Assembly (NCBI RefSeq): GCF_000174355.1
Contig: NZ_ACIS01000007.1
Location: 186,001 to 250,000 of the forward strand
Direction of reading: 5' to 3'
From: Pseudogulbenkiania ferrooxidans 2002
Lineage (GTDB): Bacteria; Pseudomonadota; Gammaproteobacteria; Burkholderiales; Chromobacteriaceae
Length of the DNA stretch: 64,000 bases
The translations under genes were made by a program, and so were the position numbers. Under the pieces are notes generated by a model, which was not told where the DNA came from, ran no database searches, and saw nothing but the letters and a program-made list of their open reading frames with translations. Numbering within the stretch: the stretch's first letter is position 1; every line of letters starts with the position of its first letter. Below are positions 8,174-17,291 of the stretch, in pieces.

Positions 8174-8986
8174 ATGCAGGCGACGACAGTAGGACAGGAT
8201 CAAATCGAGGCATTCCAGCGCGACGGCGCGATCGTGCTGCGCGGGGCGTTTCGCGACTGGGTCGAACCGCTGCGCGAGGGATTCGAGCAGGTGCTGGCCG
8301 CGCCCGGCCCGTACGCCATCGAGAACGTTCGGCCGGGCGAAACCGGGCGTTTCTTCGAGGATTACTGCAACTGGCAGCGCATCGAACCGTTTGCGCGCTT
8401 CATCCGCCATTCGCCGGCGGCCGCGCTGGCGGGGCGGCTGATGGGCGCGCAGCGGGTGCAGATCTTCCACGAGCACATCCTGGTCAAGGAGCCCGGCACC
8501 GCCAAGCCCACGCCCTGGCACCAGGACATCCCCTATTACTGCGTCAGCGGCCTGCAGACCGCCAGCTACTGGATCCCGCTCGACCCGGTGACGCGCGACA
8601 ACACGCTGCGCGTGGTGCTGGGCTCGCACCGCTGGCCCAAACTGGTGCGCCCCAAGCGCTGGGCCACCAACGAGAACTTCTTCGCCGGCGCCGACGACTT
8701 CATGGAAATGCCCGACGTCGAGGACGGCAGCTACACCCTGCTGGCGCCGGAGCTGGAACCGGGCGACGCGGTGCTGTTCGACTTCCACACCGTGCATGGC
8801 GCGGCCGGCAACCCGGGCGGCAACCGCCGCCGCGCCTTCTCGGCACGCTTCCTCGGCGACGACGTGCGCTACGTCGCGCGCCCCGGCCGCACCTCGCCGC
8901 CGTTCCCCGGCATCGACCAGCAAGACGGCGAGCGCCTGCGCGAGGACTGGTTCCCGGTGGTGTGGGCGGCGGACGGTGGGACCTGA
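8174..8986 (+). CDS. Phytanoyl-CoA dioxygenase (PhyH) family protein
   Basis: 270-residue Fe(II)/2-oxoglutarate dioxygenase. The HxD iron motif is in TPWHQDIPYY near residue 117, the distal His is in FHTVHGAAGNPGG near residue 205, and the 2-oxoglutarate Arg follows in NRRRAFSARF. The N-terminus (GQDQIEAFQRDGAIVLRGAF) is typical of PhyH proteins. GAGGAGAGG precedes the ATG. It is divergent from a LysR regulator that presumably controls it. Bacterial PhyH members hydroxylate many small molecules (phytanoyl-CoA, ectoine, mitomycin-type metabolites), so no substrate is proposed. It stands alone with no obvious pathway partner. Confidence 0.88.
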   Translation: MQATTVGQDQIEAFQRDGAIVLRGAFRDWVEPLREGFEQVLAAPGPYAIENVRPGETGRFFEDYCNWQRIEPFARFIRHSPAAALAGRLMGAQRVQIFHEHILVKEPGTAKPTPWHQDIPYYCVSGLQTASYWIPLDPVTRDNTLRVVLGSHRWPKLVRPKRWATNENFFAGADDFMEMPDVEDGSYTLLAPELEPGDAVLFDFHTVHGAAGNPGGNRRRAFSARFLGDDVRYVARPGRTSPPFPGIDQQDGERLREDWFPVVWAADGGT

Positions 8987-9046
8987 GTTGGCGCGCCGCC
9001 GGGCTGTCATGAGTGCCCCAGCAGCGGTGGCAAACCCTCGCCAGCC

Positions 9047-9056
9047 GGGGGGGGGG
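9047..9056. repeat. Homopolymeric G10 tract
   Basis: Ten consecutive G residues lie 31 bp upstream of the -35 box of the subtilase promoter. The intergenic region 8987-9288 otherwise contains no gene; it holds this tract, the promoter below and a leader of about 165 bp. Long mononucleotide runs upstream of promoters can slip and vary expression, but this could also be a base-calling error. Confidence 0.7.
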
Positions 9057-9086
9057 CGATTGCCCGGAAATGCCGACTGGGGCGAA

Positions 9087-9115
9087 TTGAAAAGCGGCTC
9101 CGGCTACCCTATAAA
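9087..9115 (+). promoter_or_regulatory. Sigma70 promoter of the subtilase gene
   Basis: TTGAAA (9087-9092) and TATAAA (9110-9115) are separated by exactly 17 bp. This is close to the sigma70 consensus and lies in a locally AT-rich patch. The predicted transcript would have a leader of about 165 nt before the ATG at 9289. Confidence 0.65.
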
Positions 9116-9288
9116 GGCTTATAACAATTTAAACGATATCCCCTTGCGATTCGGCGAGTCGGGCAGCATGGCGATTCTGTTCGGAGTGGGCCTCGTTTAG
9201 ATGACGAGTTATGCAAGCTGGAACAGGGCGCCGCGCTGCCGTTGACCTCCCGTGCAGGGAGCTGCCGGCCCGGCGCGGAGGAATTGCC

Positions 9289-11676
9289 ATGCGTCGCGCC
9301 ATCGCCATCGGGTCGTTGACCCTGCTCCTGTTGTCGCCCCTCTGCGCCGCCGTCACCCCCGGTGCCGCGGCATCCCAGCCAGTAGCGCCTGCCGCCGTAG
9401 TTCACGGCCAACTGACCGACCGTGACGGCGACGGCGTCGCCGATAACCTGCAGCAGCGCCTCGCCACGGCGCAGCCGGAAGACCGCTTCGATGTGGTGGT
9501 GACCTTCCGCGAGCAGGGCCATGCCGCCGCCGCGCGCCAGGCACTCGGCCCGTTCGTGCCGCGCCGCGAGTTCAAGCTCATCCCCGGCTTTGCCGGCAGC
9601 CTGAGCGCGGCGCAGATCCGTGCGCTGTCGCATGCCGCCGGCCTGGTGCGCATCGAGGAGGATGTCAAGGTTCACACCCAGCTCAACGCCGCGCGCGCCG
9701 ACTTCGGTGTTGAGTCGGCACGGGGGTTGGCAGTCTCCGGCCTGACCGGCCGCGGGGTGGGCATCTGCACCGTCGATACCGGCGTCGATCCCAACCACGA
9801 GCAATTGGCCGGCAAGGTGGCGGGTTTCGTCGATCTGGTGGCGAATAAAACTGTGGCCTACGACGACAACGGCCACGGCACCCATGTGCTGTCCATCGCC
9901 GCCGGCGATGGCAGCGGCGGCGCGGATGCCGCGCGCTACCAGGGCGTGGCACCGGGGGCGCCAGTCTACGCCGCCAAGGTGCTCGACAGCAGCGGCTCCG
10001 GCGCCGAGAGCGCGGTGGTGAGTGGCATCGACTGGTGTGCCGCGCAGGCCGCAGTGCGTGTCATCTCGCTCAGCCTCGCCGCGTTGCCACCGGCCGACGG
10101 TAACGACGCCATGAGTCAGGCGGTGAATGCCGCGGTAGACAGTGGCAAGGTCGTGGTGGTGGCGGCCGGCAACGACGGTGACGAACCGGGCACGGTCGGC
10201 TCGCCAGGGGCGGCGGAAAAGGCCATCACCGTCGGCGCCTGCGCCGAATGGTCGGCTCCGGTGAGTGCCGACAACCATTCCGAAGGCGTGTATCTCACCG
10301 CCTTCTCCAGTCGCGGGCCGATTACCGTCAACGCCAGCACCGAGCGCATCAAGCCCGATATCTGCGGGCCCGGCCACACCATCACCGCCGCCCAGGCCGG
10401 CACCGTCAGCGGCTACGTCACCTACAGCGGCACCTCGATGGCGACACCGTTCGTCGCCGGCACCGTGGCGCTGGCGCTGGAGGCCAACCCGGCGCTGACC
10501 CCGGCGCAGGTGCGCAGCCTGATGGAGGCCACGGCGCAGGACCGCGGCAGCGCCGGCAAGGACAACGAATGGGGCACCGGCCTGATCGATGCCTATGCCT
10601 TCGTGGCGCGCGCGCAGAATCCGTCGTCGACTGTCACCACGGCGTTCCCGCACGCCACGCACCTGTCGGCCAGCGTGGGCAACAATAGCACCTGGAGCTA
10701 TGGCTTCGACGTCAGCGATACCGGCAAGCCGATTGCCGCCATCGTCACCATCATCGGCCAGCCGATCTGCACCCTGCGCCTGTTCGGTTCCTGCTTCGCC
10801 TACCAGTGGGACCCGGACCTCGATGCGCGCTTGCTGGCGCCGGACGGCACGGTCCTGTCCTACAGCGGCTGCATGGGCGAGGGCACGGAATGCGCCTCGC
10901 CGCGCGCACCGCTGGTGGCGCTGGGGCGCCAGGAAACCCTGCACGCCATGCCGACCACCACCGGCCAGTACCGCGTCGAGGTGTGGGGCTCGACGGACAG
11001 CGTCAACCAGGGCAAGGGTGGCAGCTTCGCGATCGACCTGTCGCAGGGGCCGCTCGCCAATGTGATCGCCACGCCCGATTTCACCCTGGCCGCCTCGCCA
11101 CTGAGCCAGAGTGTGGTGAGCGGCAGCTCGGTCGGCTACGACGTCACCGTGACGCCATCGGGCGGCTTCAGCAGCAACGTGGCGCTGAGCCTGAGCAACT
11201 TGCCGGCGGGGGCCAGCGCCAGTTTCAACCCGGCCTCACTGGCAGGCTCAGGCACCGCCAGGCTCACCGTGAGCACCAGCAGTTCCACCCCGAGCGGCAG
11301 CTACCCGCTGAACATCAGCGGCAGCGGCGGCGGCCTCACACGTAACGCCACGGTGACGCTGGCAGTCAACCCGCCTGGCGATTTCGCCCTGTCGGTGGCG
11401 CCGGGCAGCCAGACCATCAAGCGCGGCGGCAGCGGCAGCTACACCATTACGCTGACTACCTCGAGTGGTTTCAGCGGCAGTGTTGCTTTCAGTGCGAGCG
11501 GCTTACCCAAGGAGGTCAGCACCAGCTTCAGCCCGGGGACCTTGAACACGGCCGGAACCTCGCTCCTGACCGTGAACGTAGGCAGCCGTGCCAAGCGTGG
11601 CAGTTACACTTTCAGCATCAACGGCAATAGCGGCAGCCTGTCGCGCAGCGTCACGGCCGGCCTGAAAGTGCAGTAG
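9289..11676 (+). CDS. Secreted subtilisin-like serine protease (S8 family)
   Basis: 795-residue exported protease. The start at 9289 (MRRAIAIGSLTLLLL) has GGAGGA just upstream and opens a clear signal peptide; an upstream in-frame start at 9211 is less likely. Residues 43-52 contain a DRDGDG calcium-type motif, followed by an inhibitor-I9-like propeptide (to about residue 135). The catalytic triad is visible: Asp163 (VDTGVD), His196 (NGHGTHV) and Ser383 (SGTSMATPF), with oxyanion Asn295 (AAGNDG). A beta-rich segment (about 470-610) follows, then two homologous Ig-like repeats of about 95 residues (beginning DFTLAASPLSQS and DFALSVAPGSQT) up to the C-terminus. It probably acts outside the cell or at the surface and has no dedicated secretion genes next to it. 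Confidence 0.93.
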   Translation: MRRAIAIGSLTLLLLSPLCAAVTPGAAASQPVAPAAVVHGQLTDRDGDGVADNLQQRLATAQPEDRFDVVVTFREQGHAAAARQALGPFVPRREFKLIPGFAGSLSAAQIRALSHAAGLVRIEEDVKVHTQLNAARADFGVESARGLAVSGLTGRGVGICTVDTGVDPNHEQLAGKVAGFVDLVANKTVAYDDNGHGTHVLSIAAGDGSGGADAARYQGVAPGAPVYAAKVLDSSGSGAESAVVSGIDWCAAQAAVRVISLSLAALPPADGNDAMSQAVNAAVDSGKVVVVAAGNDGDEPGTVGSPGAAEKAITVGACAEWSAPVSADNHSEGVYLTAFSSRGPITVNASTERIKPDICGPGHTITAAQAGTVSGYVTYSGTSMATPFVAGTVALALEANPALTPAQVRSLMEATAQDRGSAGKDNEWGTGLIDAYAFVARAQNPSSTVTTAFPHATHLSASVGNNSTWSYGFDVSDTGKPIAAIVTIIGQPICTLRLFGSCFAYQWDPDLDARLLAPDGTVLSYSGCMGEGTECASPRAPLVALGRQETLHAMPTTTGQYRVEVWGSTDSVNQGKGGSFAIDLSQGPLANVIATPDFTLAASPLSQSVVSGSSVGYDVTVTPSGGFSSNVALSLSNLPAGASASFNPASLAGSGTARLTVSTSSSTPSGSYPLNISGSGGGLTRNATVTLAVNPPGDFALSVAPGSQTIKRGGSGSYTITLTTSSGFSGSVAFSASGLPKEVSTSFSPGTLNTAGTSLLTVNVGSRAKRGSYTFSINGNSGSLSRSVTAGLKVQ

Positions 11677-11859
11677 CGTGCAAGGTACCGGCTTCGGCCA
11701 AGCTGGGAATCAGCCGTACGCGTGAGCCGCCATGCCCTGCTGGCGTCGCGTCCCGCCGACTGCGGTCGTTTCCCGAGTTGTCATGACGATGGTATGATTT
11801 TGGCATCTCATGTGTGTACGTGGTCGCGCCAGTCGCGACATCTGGTTCCCCTTGCTGTC

Positions 11860-12483
11860 ATGACCTACCGTTTGGCCATATTCGATTTCGACGGCACCCT
11901 CGTCGATTCCTTCCCCGTATTCACCGGCATGTTGAACCAACTGGCCGATCTGCATGGTTTCAAGAAGATCGAGCCGCACGATATTCCGCTGTTCCGGCAC
12001 TACAGTGCCAGACAGATCATGAGCCACGTTGGCCTGCCTAACTGGAAGCTGCCTCTGGTAGCGCGTAGCGGCATTGCGTTGATGCGCCGCCAGGCCGATG
12101 CCATCGTGCTGTTCGACGGCGTGGAGGAGAGCCTGCGCTACCTCGCGCAGCAGGGGGTGACGTTGTCCCTCATTACCGGCAATTCCGCTGACAACGTGCG
12201 CCGCATCCTCGGCGCAGAGCGCCTGTCGCTGTTCCGCCACGTCGAGTGCGGCATGTCGATCTTCGGTAAGCGTTCCCGGATCAAGAAGGTTCTGGCACGG
12301 GCGGCGGTAGCGGGCAACGAGGCGATCTACATCGGCGACCAGATCACCGACGGCGAGGCGGCACACCGTGCCGGGGTGGCGTTCGGCGCGGTGGCGTGGG
12401 GTTACGGCAGCATCGAATCGCTGCGGCACTGTGCCCCGGAGGAGGAGTTCGAGTCGGTGGCGGCGATCCGCCGTATTGCCTGA
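11860..12483 (+). CDS. HAD-superfamily hydrolase (phosphoglycolate phosphatase-like)
   Basis: 207-residue haloacid-dehalogenase phosphatase, subfamily IA. Motif I is FDFDGTLVDS (residues 7-16), motif II LITGNS (near 107), motif III the Lys in KRSRIKKVL and motif IV YIGDQITDGEAA. A C1 cap of helices lies between motifs I and II. The ATG at 11860 (MTYRLAIFDF) was chosen because the fold starts there; longer in-frame starts add non-homologous sequence. It resembles Gph/PpaX-type phosphatases, but substrate cannot be predicted in this family. The gap 11677-11859 contains a copy of the dispersed 12-mer at 11691-11703 and no gene. Confidence 0.85.
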   Translation: MTYRLAIFDFDGTLVDSFPVFTGMLNQLADLHGFKKIEPHDIPLFRHYSARQIMSHVGLPNWKLPLVARSGIALMRRQADAIVLFDGVEESLRYLAQQGVTLSLITGNSADNVRRILGAERLSLFRHVECGMSIFGKRSRIKKVLARAAVAGNEAIYIGDQITDGEAAHRAGVAFGAVAWGYGSIESLRHCAPEEEFESVAAIRRIA

Positions 12484-12587
12484 GGGGGTATTAATGAAGG
12501 TAGGTGTTGCCCCCAAGTCCATCATCATTGAGTTGCGGATGTTTGCGTACTGACTCCGACTGCTGATGGTTACAGATAGGGTTGCCG

Positions 12588-12785
12588 GTCCCGCCCGGCA
12601 GGCGGGTGACTTTCTTTTGTCTCGCCAAAAGAAAGTCACCAAAGAAAAGGCGAGCCCGCTGCCGCTCTATCCGTCTGGCCGAGTCGGCCGGCGAGGCGCG
12701 GTGGGAACTCGCGCCGCGCTAACGTCGCGGCACTCAAACAGCCCGCCGCTTAAGACCTCGCCGCCAGTCAGCCAGACGGCGCGGC
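12588..12785. repeat. Palindromic intergenic repeat element
   Basis: A perfect 15-bp inverted repeat, GGTGACTTTCTTTTG (12605-12619) and CAAAAGAAAGTCACC (12626-12640) with a 6-nt loop, opens the element. A second pair, CCGTCTGGC (12670-12678) and GCCAGACGG (12771-12779), encloses the remainder. The CAAAAGAAAGTCACC core is recognisable as part of a repeat seen between genes in many proteobacteria; that recognition comes from memory and not from a search. It fills most of the gene-free gap 12484-12927, which otherwise holds a 12-mer copy at 12838-12849. Confidence 0.6.
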
Positions 12786-12927
12786 AGAAGGGCGGAGGGG
12801 ATTCTTGTTGGGGTGAGTGGCAGTGAATACAGCAAGAGGTTGGCCGAAGATATGATTTCCTTCGCTTGGGCTAGGCAGCATCGCATCTGTTATATGATGA
12901 TTGAGTTCTTGCATTGAGGATTTCCTC

Positions 12928-13227
12928 ATGAAAAAACTGATCATCGTGTTGCTGATAGGTTTTCTCGGCTGGAAGGGATATGGCAAGTACCAAGCGTATA
13001 CCCTTGCCGCCAATGGGACCGTTGCCGAAGCGGGTGAGTCTGGGCCGGGCGGTGGCTTGTGGAAAAAACCATCGGCAGCAGCGCCTACGTTCACCTGCGA
13101 TGGCCGAATCTATTGCTCGCAGATGACCTCCTGTGAAGAAGCCACGTATTTCTTGAAGAACTGCCCTGGCGTGAAGATGGATGGTAACCACGACGGCGTG
13201 CCCTGCGAGCAGCAATGGTGTCATTGA
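12928..13227 (+). CDS. Small excalibur-domain (calcium-binding) protein
   Basis: 99-residue protein with an uncleaved or signal-like N-terminal hydrophobic segment (KKLIIVLLIGFLGW), a low-complexity linker and a C-terminal excalibur domain. The domain shows the conserved cysteines and acidic loop: FTCDGRIYCSQMTSC and MDGNHDGVPCEQQWC. Family members are thought to bind Ca2+ through the DxDxDG-like loop; here the loop is DGNHDG. GAGGA stands before the ATG at 12928, and an upstream TTG at 12901 is less convincing. It probably faces the periplasm, anchored by the N-terminal helix. Function unknown. Confidence 0.8.
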   Translation: MKKLIIVLLIGFLGWKGYGKYQAYTLAANGTVAEAGESGPGGGLWKKPSAAAPTFTCDGRIYCSQMTSCEEATYFLKNCPGVKMDGNHDGVPCEQQWCH

Positions 13228-13271
13228 AGGAATGAGCGTCATTGTTTAGCCGCGGTCGGCGGCGACAACAA

Positions 13272-13297
13272 AAAAGCGGGCCGCAGCCCGCTTTCTC
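13272..13297 (-). terminator. Terminator of proA (possibly bidirectional)
   Basis: AGCGGGC (13275-13281) and GCCCGCT (13286-13292) form the stem. On the minus strand it is followed by TTTTTTG, a good rho-independent terminator for proA. On the plus strand TTTCTCCTTTT follows, so it may also serve the excalibur gene. Confidence 0.8.
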
Positions 13298-13317
13298 CTT
13301 TTCGTGCTAGCCCACCC

Positions 13318-14577
13318 TCAGCTGCGCACCTGGCCGTCACCCAGCACCACCCACTTCTGGCTGGTCAGCCCGTGCAGGCCGACCGGGCCGCGTGCGTGGA
13401 TCTTGTCGGTGGAGATGCCGATCTCGGCGCCCAGGCCGTACTCGAAGCCGTCGGCGAAGCGCGTGCTGGCGTTGACCATCACGCTGGCCGAGTCCACCTC
13501 GCGCAGGAAGCGGCGGGTGCGGCTGTAGTCCTCGCTGACGATGGCGTCGGTGTGGTGGCTGCCGTAGTCGTTGATGTGCTGGATCGCCTCGTCGAGGTCC
13601 TTCACCACCTTCACCGCCAGGATCGGCGCCGAGTATTCGGCGTACCAGTCGTCCTCGGCCGCCGGCACCACCTGGTCGCCGAGGATGATGCGGGTGCGTT
13701 CGCAGCCGCGCAGTTCCACACCTTTTTCCCACAGCGGGGCAGCCAGCTTCGGCAGCATGAATTCGGCGGAGGCTTCGTGCACCAGCAGCGTTTCCATGGT
13801 GTTGCACGGCGCGTAGCGCTGGGTCTTGGCGTTGACCACGATGGCCACGGCCTTGTCCGGGTTGGCGGTGTCGTCGACATAGACGTGGCAGTTGCCGTCC
13901 AGGTGCTTGATCACCGGCACGCGCGCGTCCTGGCTGATGCGCGCGATCAGCCCCTTGCCGCCGCGCGGCACGATCACGTCGACGTACTCGGGCATGGTGA
14001 TGAGCTCGCCCACCGCGGCGCGGTCGGTGGTTTCGATCACCTGTACCGCTTCGGCCGGCAGGCCGGCCAGGCGCAGCCCTTCGTGCACGCAGCGGGCGAT
14101 GGCCTGGTTGCTGTGGAAGGCTTCCGAGCCGCCGCGCAGGATGGTGGCGTTGCCCGATTTCAGGCACAGCCCGGCGGCGTCGGCGGTGACGTTGGGACGG
14201 GCCTCGTAGATGATGCCGATGACACCCAGCGGCACGCGCATCTTGCCCAGCTGGATGCCGGACGGACGGTAGGTGAAGTCGTCCATCTCGCCCACCGGGT
14301 CGGGCAGCGCGGCGATCTGGCGCAGGCCCTCGGCCATGCCGTGGATGGTCTTGTCCGACAGCGTCAGGCGGTCGATGAAGGCTTCTTCCAGGCCGTTCTG
14401 GCGCGCGGCTTCCAGATCGAGCATGTTGGCGGCGATGAGTTGCTCGCTGTCGCGCTCGACGGCGTCGGCCATGGCCAGCAAGGCCTGGTTTTTCTGGAGG
14501 GTGTCGGCGCGGGCGATGGCGCGGCTGGCGGCGCGGGCGGCGCGGCCGACGCGCTGCATGTAGTCCTTGACGTCCAT
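13318..14577 (-). CDS. proA: Gamma-glutamyl phosphate reductase
   Basis: Second step of proline synthesis: NADPH-dependent reduction of L-glutamyl-5-phosphate to the semialdehyde. 419 residues, the usual length. The family signatures are visible: the nucleotide-binding region with [19 protein letters not shown], the catalytic Cys in [15 protein letters not shown], and [20 protein letters not shown] near the C-terminus. The ATG at 14577 ([11 protein letters not shown]) fits the family; longer in-frame starts up to 14820 would overlap the prpE leader. proB is not adjacent, so the pathway genes are dispersed. Confidence 0.96.
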   Translation of the reverse strand: MDVKDYMQRVGRAARAASRAIARADTLQKNQALLAMADAVERDSEQLIAANMLDLEAARQNGLEEAFIDRLTLSDKTIHGMAEGLRQIAALPDPVGEMDDFTYRPSGIQLGKMRVPLGVIGIIYEARPNVTADAAGLCLKSGNATILRGGSEAFHSNQAIARCVHEGLRLAGLPAEAVQVIETTDRAAVGELITMPEYVDVIVPRGGKGLIARISQDARVPVIKHLDGNCHVYVDDTANPDKAVAIVVNAKTQRYAPCNTMETLLVHEASAEFMLPKLAAPLWEKGVELRGCERTRIILGDQVVPAAEDDWYAEYSAPILAVKVVKDLDEAIQHINDYGSHHTDAIVSEDYSRTRRFLREVDSASVMVNASTRFADGFEYGLGAEIGISTDKIHARGPVGLHGLTSQKWVVLGDGQVRS

Positions 14578-14810
14578 GTTCGGGGTCCTGCGAAATCTTG
14601 ATGGGAATGCGTTGAGATTACCGCAAAGCGGCAAGGCCGTGCCAGTGCGGCAGGGGCGAGGGCGGCTGTTGCGGCGGAAAAACAGCGCCTTGCGGAATCG
14701 TTTGACCCTGCTGCGAGTGTGGGGTAAGGTGGGATTCGAGCAACCGCTTGGTTGAATTGTCGTCATTACGCACAACGGCGCGCCAGACGCCGGCACGGAG
14801 GAGAGACCGC

Positions 14811-16712
14811 ATGACCGCATACCGCGATTTTCATCGCCAGTCCATTGATCAGCCCGAGGTTTTCTGGGGGCGCGAGGCGGCTCGCATCGACTGGTACCGT
14901 CCCTACGACAAGGTGCTGGCCTACGACAAGCCGCCGTTTCGGCGCTGGTTCGTCGGCGGCGAGACCAACCTCTGTCACAACGCGGTGGACCGGCACGTGG
15001 CCGGGCGGGGCGATCAGGCGGCCTTGATCTACGTCTCGAGCGAGACCGGAGAGGAACGGGTTTACAGCTTTGCCGAACTGCAACAGGAAGTGGCGCGCTT
15101 TGCCGCCATCCTGCAGGCGCAGGGGGTGGGCAAGGGCGACCGCGTGCTGATCTACATGCCGATGATCGCCGAGGCGGTGTTCGCCATGCTGGCCACGGTG
15201 CGGCTGGGGGCGGTGCATTCGGTGGTGTTCGGCGGCTTCGCCTCGGCCAGCCTGGCGGCGCGCATCGAGGACGCCCAGCCCAAGGTGATGGTGACCGCCG
15301 ACGCCGGGCTGCGCGGCGGCAAGGTGATCGCCTACAAGCCGCTGGTGGACGAGGCGCTGGAGCTGGCCGGGGCGGCGGCGCCGGGCAAGGTGATCCTGGT
15401 CAACCGCGGCCTGGCCGAAGCGCCGATGATGAAGCCGGGGCGCGACCTCGACTACGCCACGCTGCGCGCGCAGCACCTGGACGACCGCGCCGAGGTGACC
15501 TGGGTGGAATCGAGCCATCCCAGCTACATCCTCTATACCTCCGGCACCACCGGCAAGCCCAAGGGGGTCGAGCGCGACACCGGCGGCTACGCCGTGGCGC
15601 TGGCGGCGAGCATGGACTACATCTACGGCGGCGCGGCCGGCGAGACCTTCTTCTCCACCTCGGACATCGGCTGGGTGGTGGGGCATTCCTACATCGTCTA
15701 CGGCCCGCTCATCGCCGGCATGGCGACGCTGGTGTACGAGGGCCTGCCGACCAACCCGGACCCGGCGGTGTGGTGGCAGCTCGTGGAAAAGTACCGCGTC
15801 TCGGTGATGTTCTCGGCGCCGACCGCGATCCGCGTGCTGAAGAAGCAGGACCCGGCCTACCTGCACCGCCACGACCTCTCCAGCCTCAAGGCGCTGTTCC
15901 TCGCCGGCGAGCCGCTGGACGAGCCGACCGCCAACTGGATCGCCGGCGAACTGAAGGTACCGGTGATTGACAACTACTGGCAGACCGAGACCGGCTGGCC
16001 GATGCTCACCGTGTGCAACGGCGTGGCGCCGCAGCCGGTCAAGGTCGGCAGCCCCGGCCTGCCGGTGTACGGCTACAACCTCAAGTTGGTCGACGAGGCC
16101 AGCGGCGAGGAGGTCGGGGTCGGCGAGAAGGGCGTGATCGCCATCGTGCCGCCGCTGCCGCCGGGCTGCCTGAGCACGGTGTGGGGGCAGGACGAGCGCT
16201 TCCTCAACACCTATTTCGGCGGCTTCGCCGATCGGCTGCTGTATTCCTCGTTCGACTGGGGGGTGCGCGACGCCGACGGCTACATCACCATCCTCGGCCG
16301 CACCGACGACGTGATCAACGTCGCCGGCCATCGCCTCGGCACGCGCGAGATCGAGGAGGCGGTTTCCGGCCACGGCGCCATCGCCGAGGTGGCGGTGGTG
16401 GGGGTGGCCGACGCGCTCAAGGGGCAGGTGCCGCAGGCCTTCGCCGTGGTGCGCGACCCGAGCATGCTGGCCGACCCGGTGCGCCGCGCCGCGCTGGAGA
16501 AGGAAGTGATCGCCCGCGTCGCGCACGAGCTGGGCGCGATCGCCAACCCGGCGCGGGTGTTCTTCGTCAACCAGTTGCCCAAGACCCGCTCCGGCAAGGT
16601 GCTGCGCCGTTCCATCCAGGCCATTGCCGAAGGGCGCGATCCGGGCGATCTCACCACGCTGGACGATCCGGCGAGTCTGGAACAAGTGCGTCAGGCCATT
16701 ACCAGAGCCTGA
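14811..16712 (+). CDS. prpE: Propionate--CoA ligase
   Basis: Acyl-adenylate-forming enzyme activating propionate to propionyl-CoA, the entry to the 2-methylcitrate cycle. 633 residues. The N-terminal ACAS segment includes [12 protein letters not shown]; the P-loop is [20 protein letters not shown], with the PrpE-type [11 protein letters not shown] that separates it from acetyl-CoA synthetase; the A8 hinge is near [14 protein letters not shown], and the catalytic Lys lies in [11 protein letters not shown] at the C-terminus. GGAGGAG precedes the ATG at 14811. No prpBCD genes are in the window. An acetyl-CoA synthetase assignment is less likely because of the P-loop context. Confidence 0.93.
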   Translation: MTAYRDFHRQSIDQPEVFWGREAARIDWYRPYDKVLAYDKPPFRRWFVGGETNLCHNAVDRHVAGRGDQAALIYVSSETGEERVYSFAELQQEVARFAAILQAQGVGKGDRVLIYMPMIAEAVFAMLATVRLGAVHSVVFGGFASASLAARIEDAQPKVMVTADAGLRGGKVIAYKPLVDEALELAGAAAPGKVILVNRGLAEAPMMKPGRDLDYATLRAQHLDDRAEVTWVESSHPSYILYTSGTTGKPKGVERDTGGYAVALAASMDYIYGGAAGETFFSTSDIGWVVGHSYIVYGPLIAGMATLVYEGLPTNPDPAVWWQLVEKYRVSVMFSAPTAIRVLKKQDPAYLHRHDLSSLKALFLAGEPLDEPTANWIAGELKVPVIDNYWQTETGWPMLTVCNGVAPQPVKVGSPGLPVYGYNLKLVDEASGEEVGVGEKGVIAIVPPLPPGCLSTVWGQDERFLNTYFGGFADRLLYSSFDWGVRDADGYITILGRTDDVINVAGHRLGTREIEEAVSGHGAIAEVAVVGVADALKGQVPQAFAVVRDPSMLADPVRRAALEKEVIARVAHELGAIANPARVFFVNQLPKTRSGKVLRRSIQAIAEGRDPGDLTTLDDPASLEQVRQAITRA

Positions 16713-16745
16713 GCCCTTTCGAGGGTGGCGTGTGCGTCACCACTG

Positions 16746-16778
16746 GGCCGTCTGCCTCCGGGCCGACGGCCGTTTTTT
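16746..16778 (+). terminator. Terminator of prpE
   Basis: GGCCGTC (16746-16752) and GACGGCC (16765-16771) form the stem, followed by G and six T residues. It lies 33 bp after the prpE stop and ends just before the convergent gene at 16783. Confidence 0.8.
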
Positions 16779-16782
16779 ATGC

Positions 16783-17196
16783 CTACGCTACCTGCGCCAG
16801 CGGCGCAGCCAGCAGGCCGGGAAACTCGTGTGCCAGCACGCGGTGGAACGCCTGCAGCCGGGCGTCGTCCTCGTCGTGAAACACGTGGCAGTGCACGCGG
16901 CTGCCCTTGGCCTGGGCGTTGTTGAGCAGGTCGGCCAGGGTCAGGAGCTGGTTGGCGCTGTCGGCGTCGAGCCGGGTCAGCGCCAGCGTCAGGGCCACCT
17001 CGCCGTGGTCGAGGCCGGCCAGGTACGGGGTCAGCGGCCGGAACAGCCGGTCGTAGAAGGCGGCGGCGTCCTCCGGGCAGCTCACCCCGCGCAGCAGCAG
17101 GCGGCCGCTGTGGAAGCGGAAATCCACTTCCGGCGTGGCGCCGCCGGGGGCTAGGTAGAAGTCGGGACGGGCGACGGGCAGGGCGGGTGACAGCAT
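16783..17196 (-). CDS. SiaC-like regulatory phosphoprotein domain (DUF1987-like)
   Basis: 137-residue protein starting MLSPALPVARPDFY at 17196. The sequence FRFHSGRLLLRGVSCPEDAAAFYD follows the SiaC/DUF1987 pattern in which a beta-strand leads to a G-x-x-x-P-E-x-x-x-x-F-Y motif. The family's phosphorylated N-T-S-S-like patch is represented here by DADSANQLL. In Pseudomonas, SiaC is phosphorylated by SiaB, dephosphorylated by SiaA, and stimulates the diguanylate cyclase SiaD; none of those partners is adjacent here. The next gene upstream on the same strand is a chemoreceptor 95 bp away. Assignment is by motif recognition and is tentative. Confidence 0.55.
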   Translation of the reverse strand: MLSPALPVARPDFYLAPGGATPEVDFRFHSGRLLLRGVSCPEDAAAFYDRLFRPLTPYLAGLDHGEVALTLALTRLDADSANQLLTLADLLNNAQAKGSRVHCHVFHDEDDARLQAFHRVLAHEFPGLLAAPLAQVA

Positions 17197-17291
17197 CGGA
17201 CGGTCTCGCGGCAGGGTGGTGAAGCCGGCGAGTGTAGAGCGCCGCTGTTGCAGCACGATGACGGCGGCCGGGGCCAACCTCGGGGTCTGCT

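Noticed and set aside
12660-12780. CCGTCTGG/CCAGACGG sites as Neisseria DUS (GCCGTCTGAA)
   Set aside because: They lack the full DUS core, occur only as the arms of one repeat element and are not dispersed. The over-represented word in the window is GTTGGCCGAAGC.
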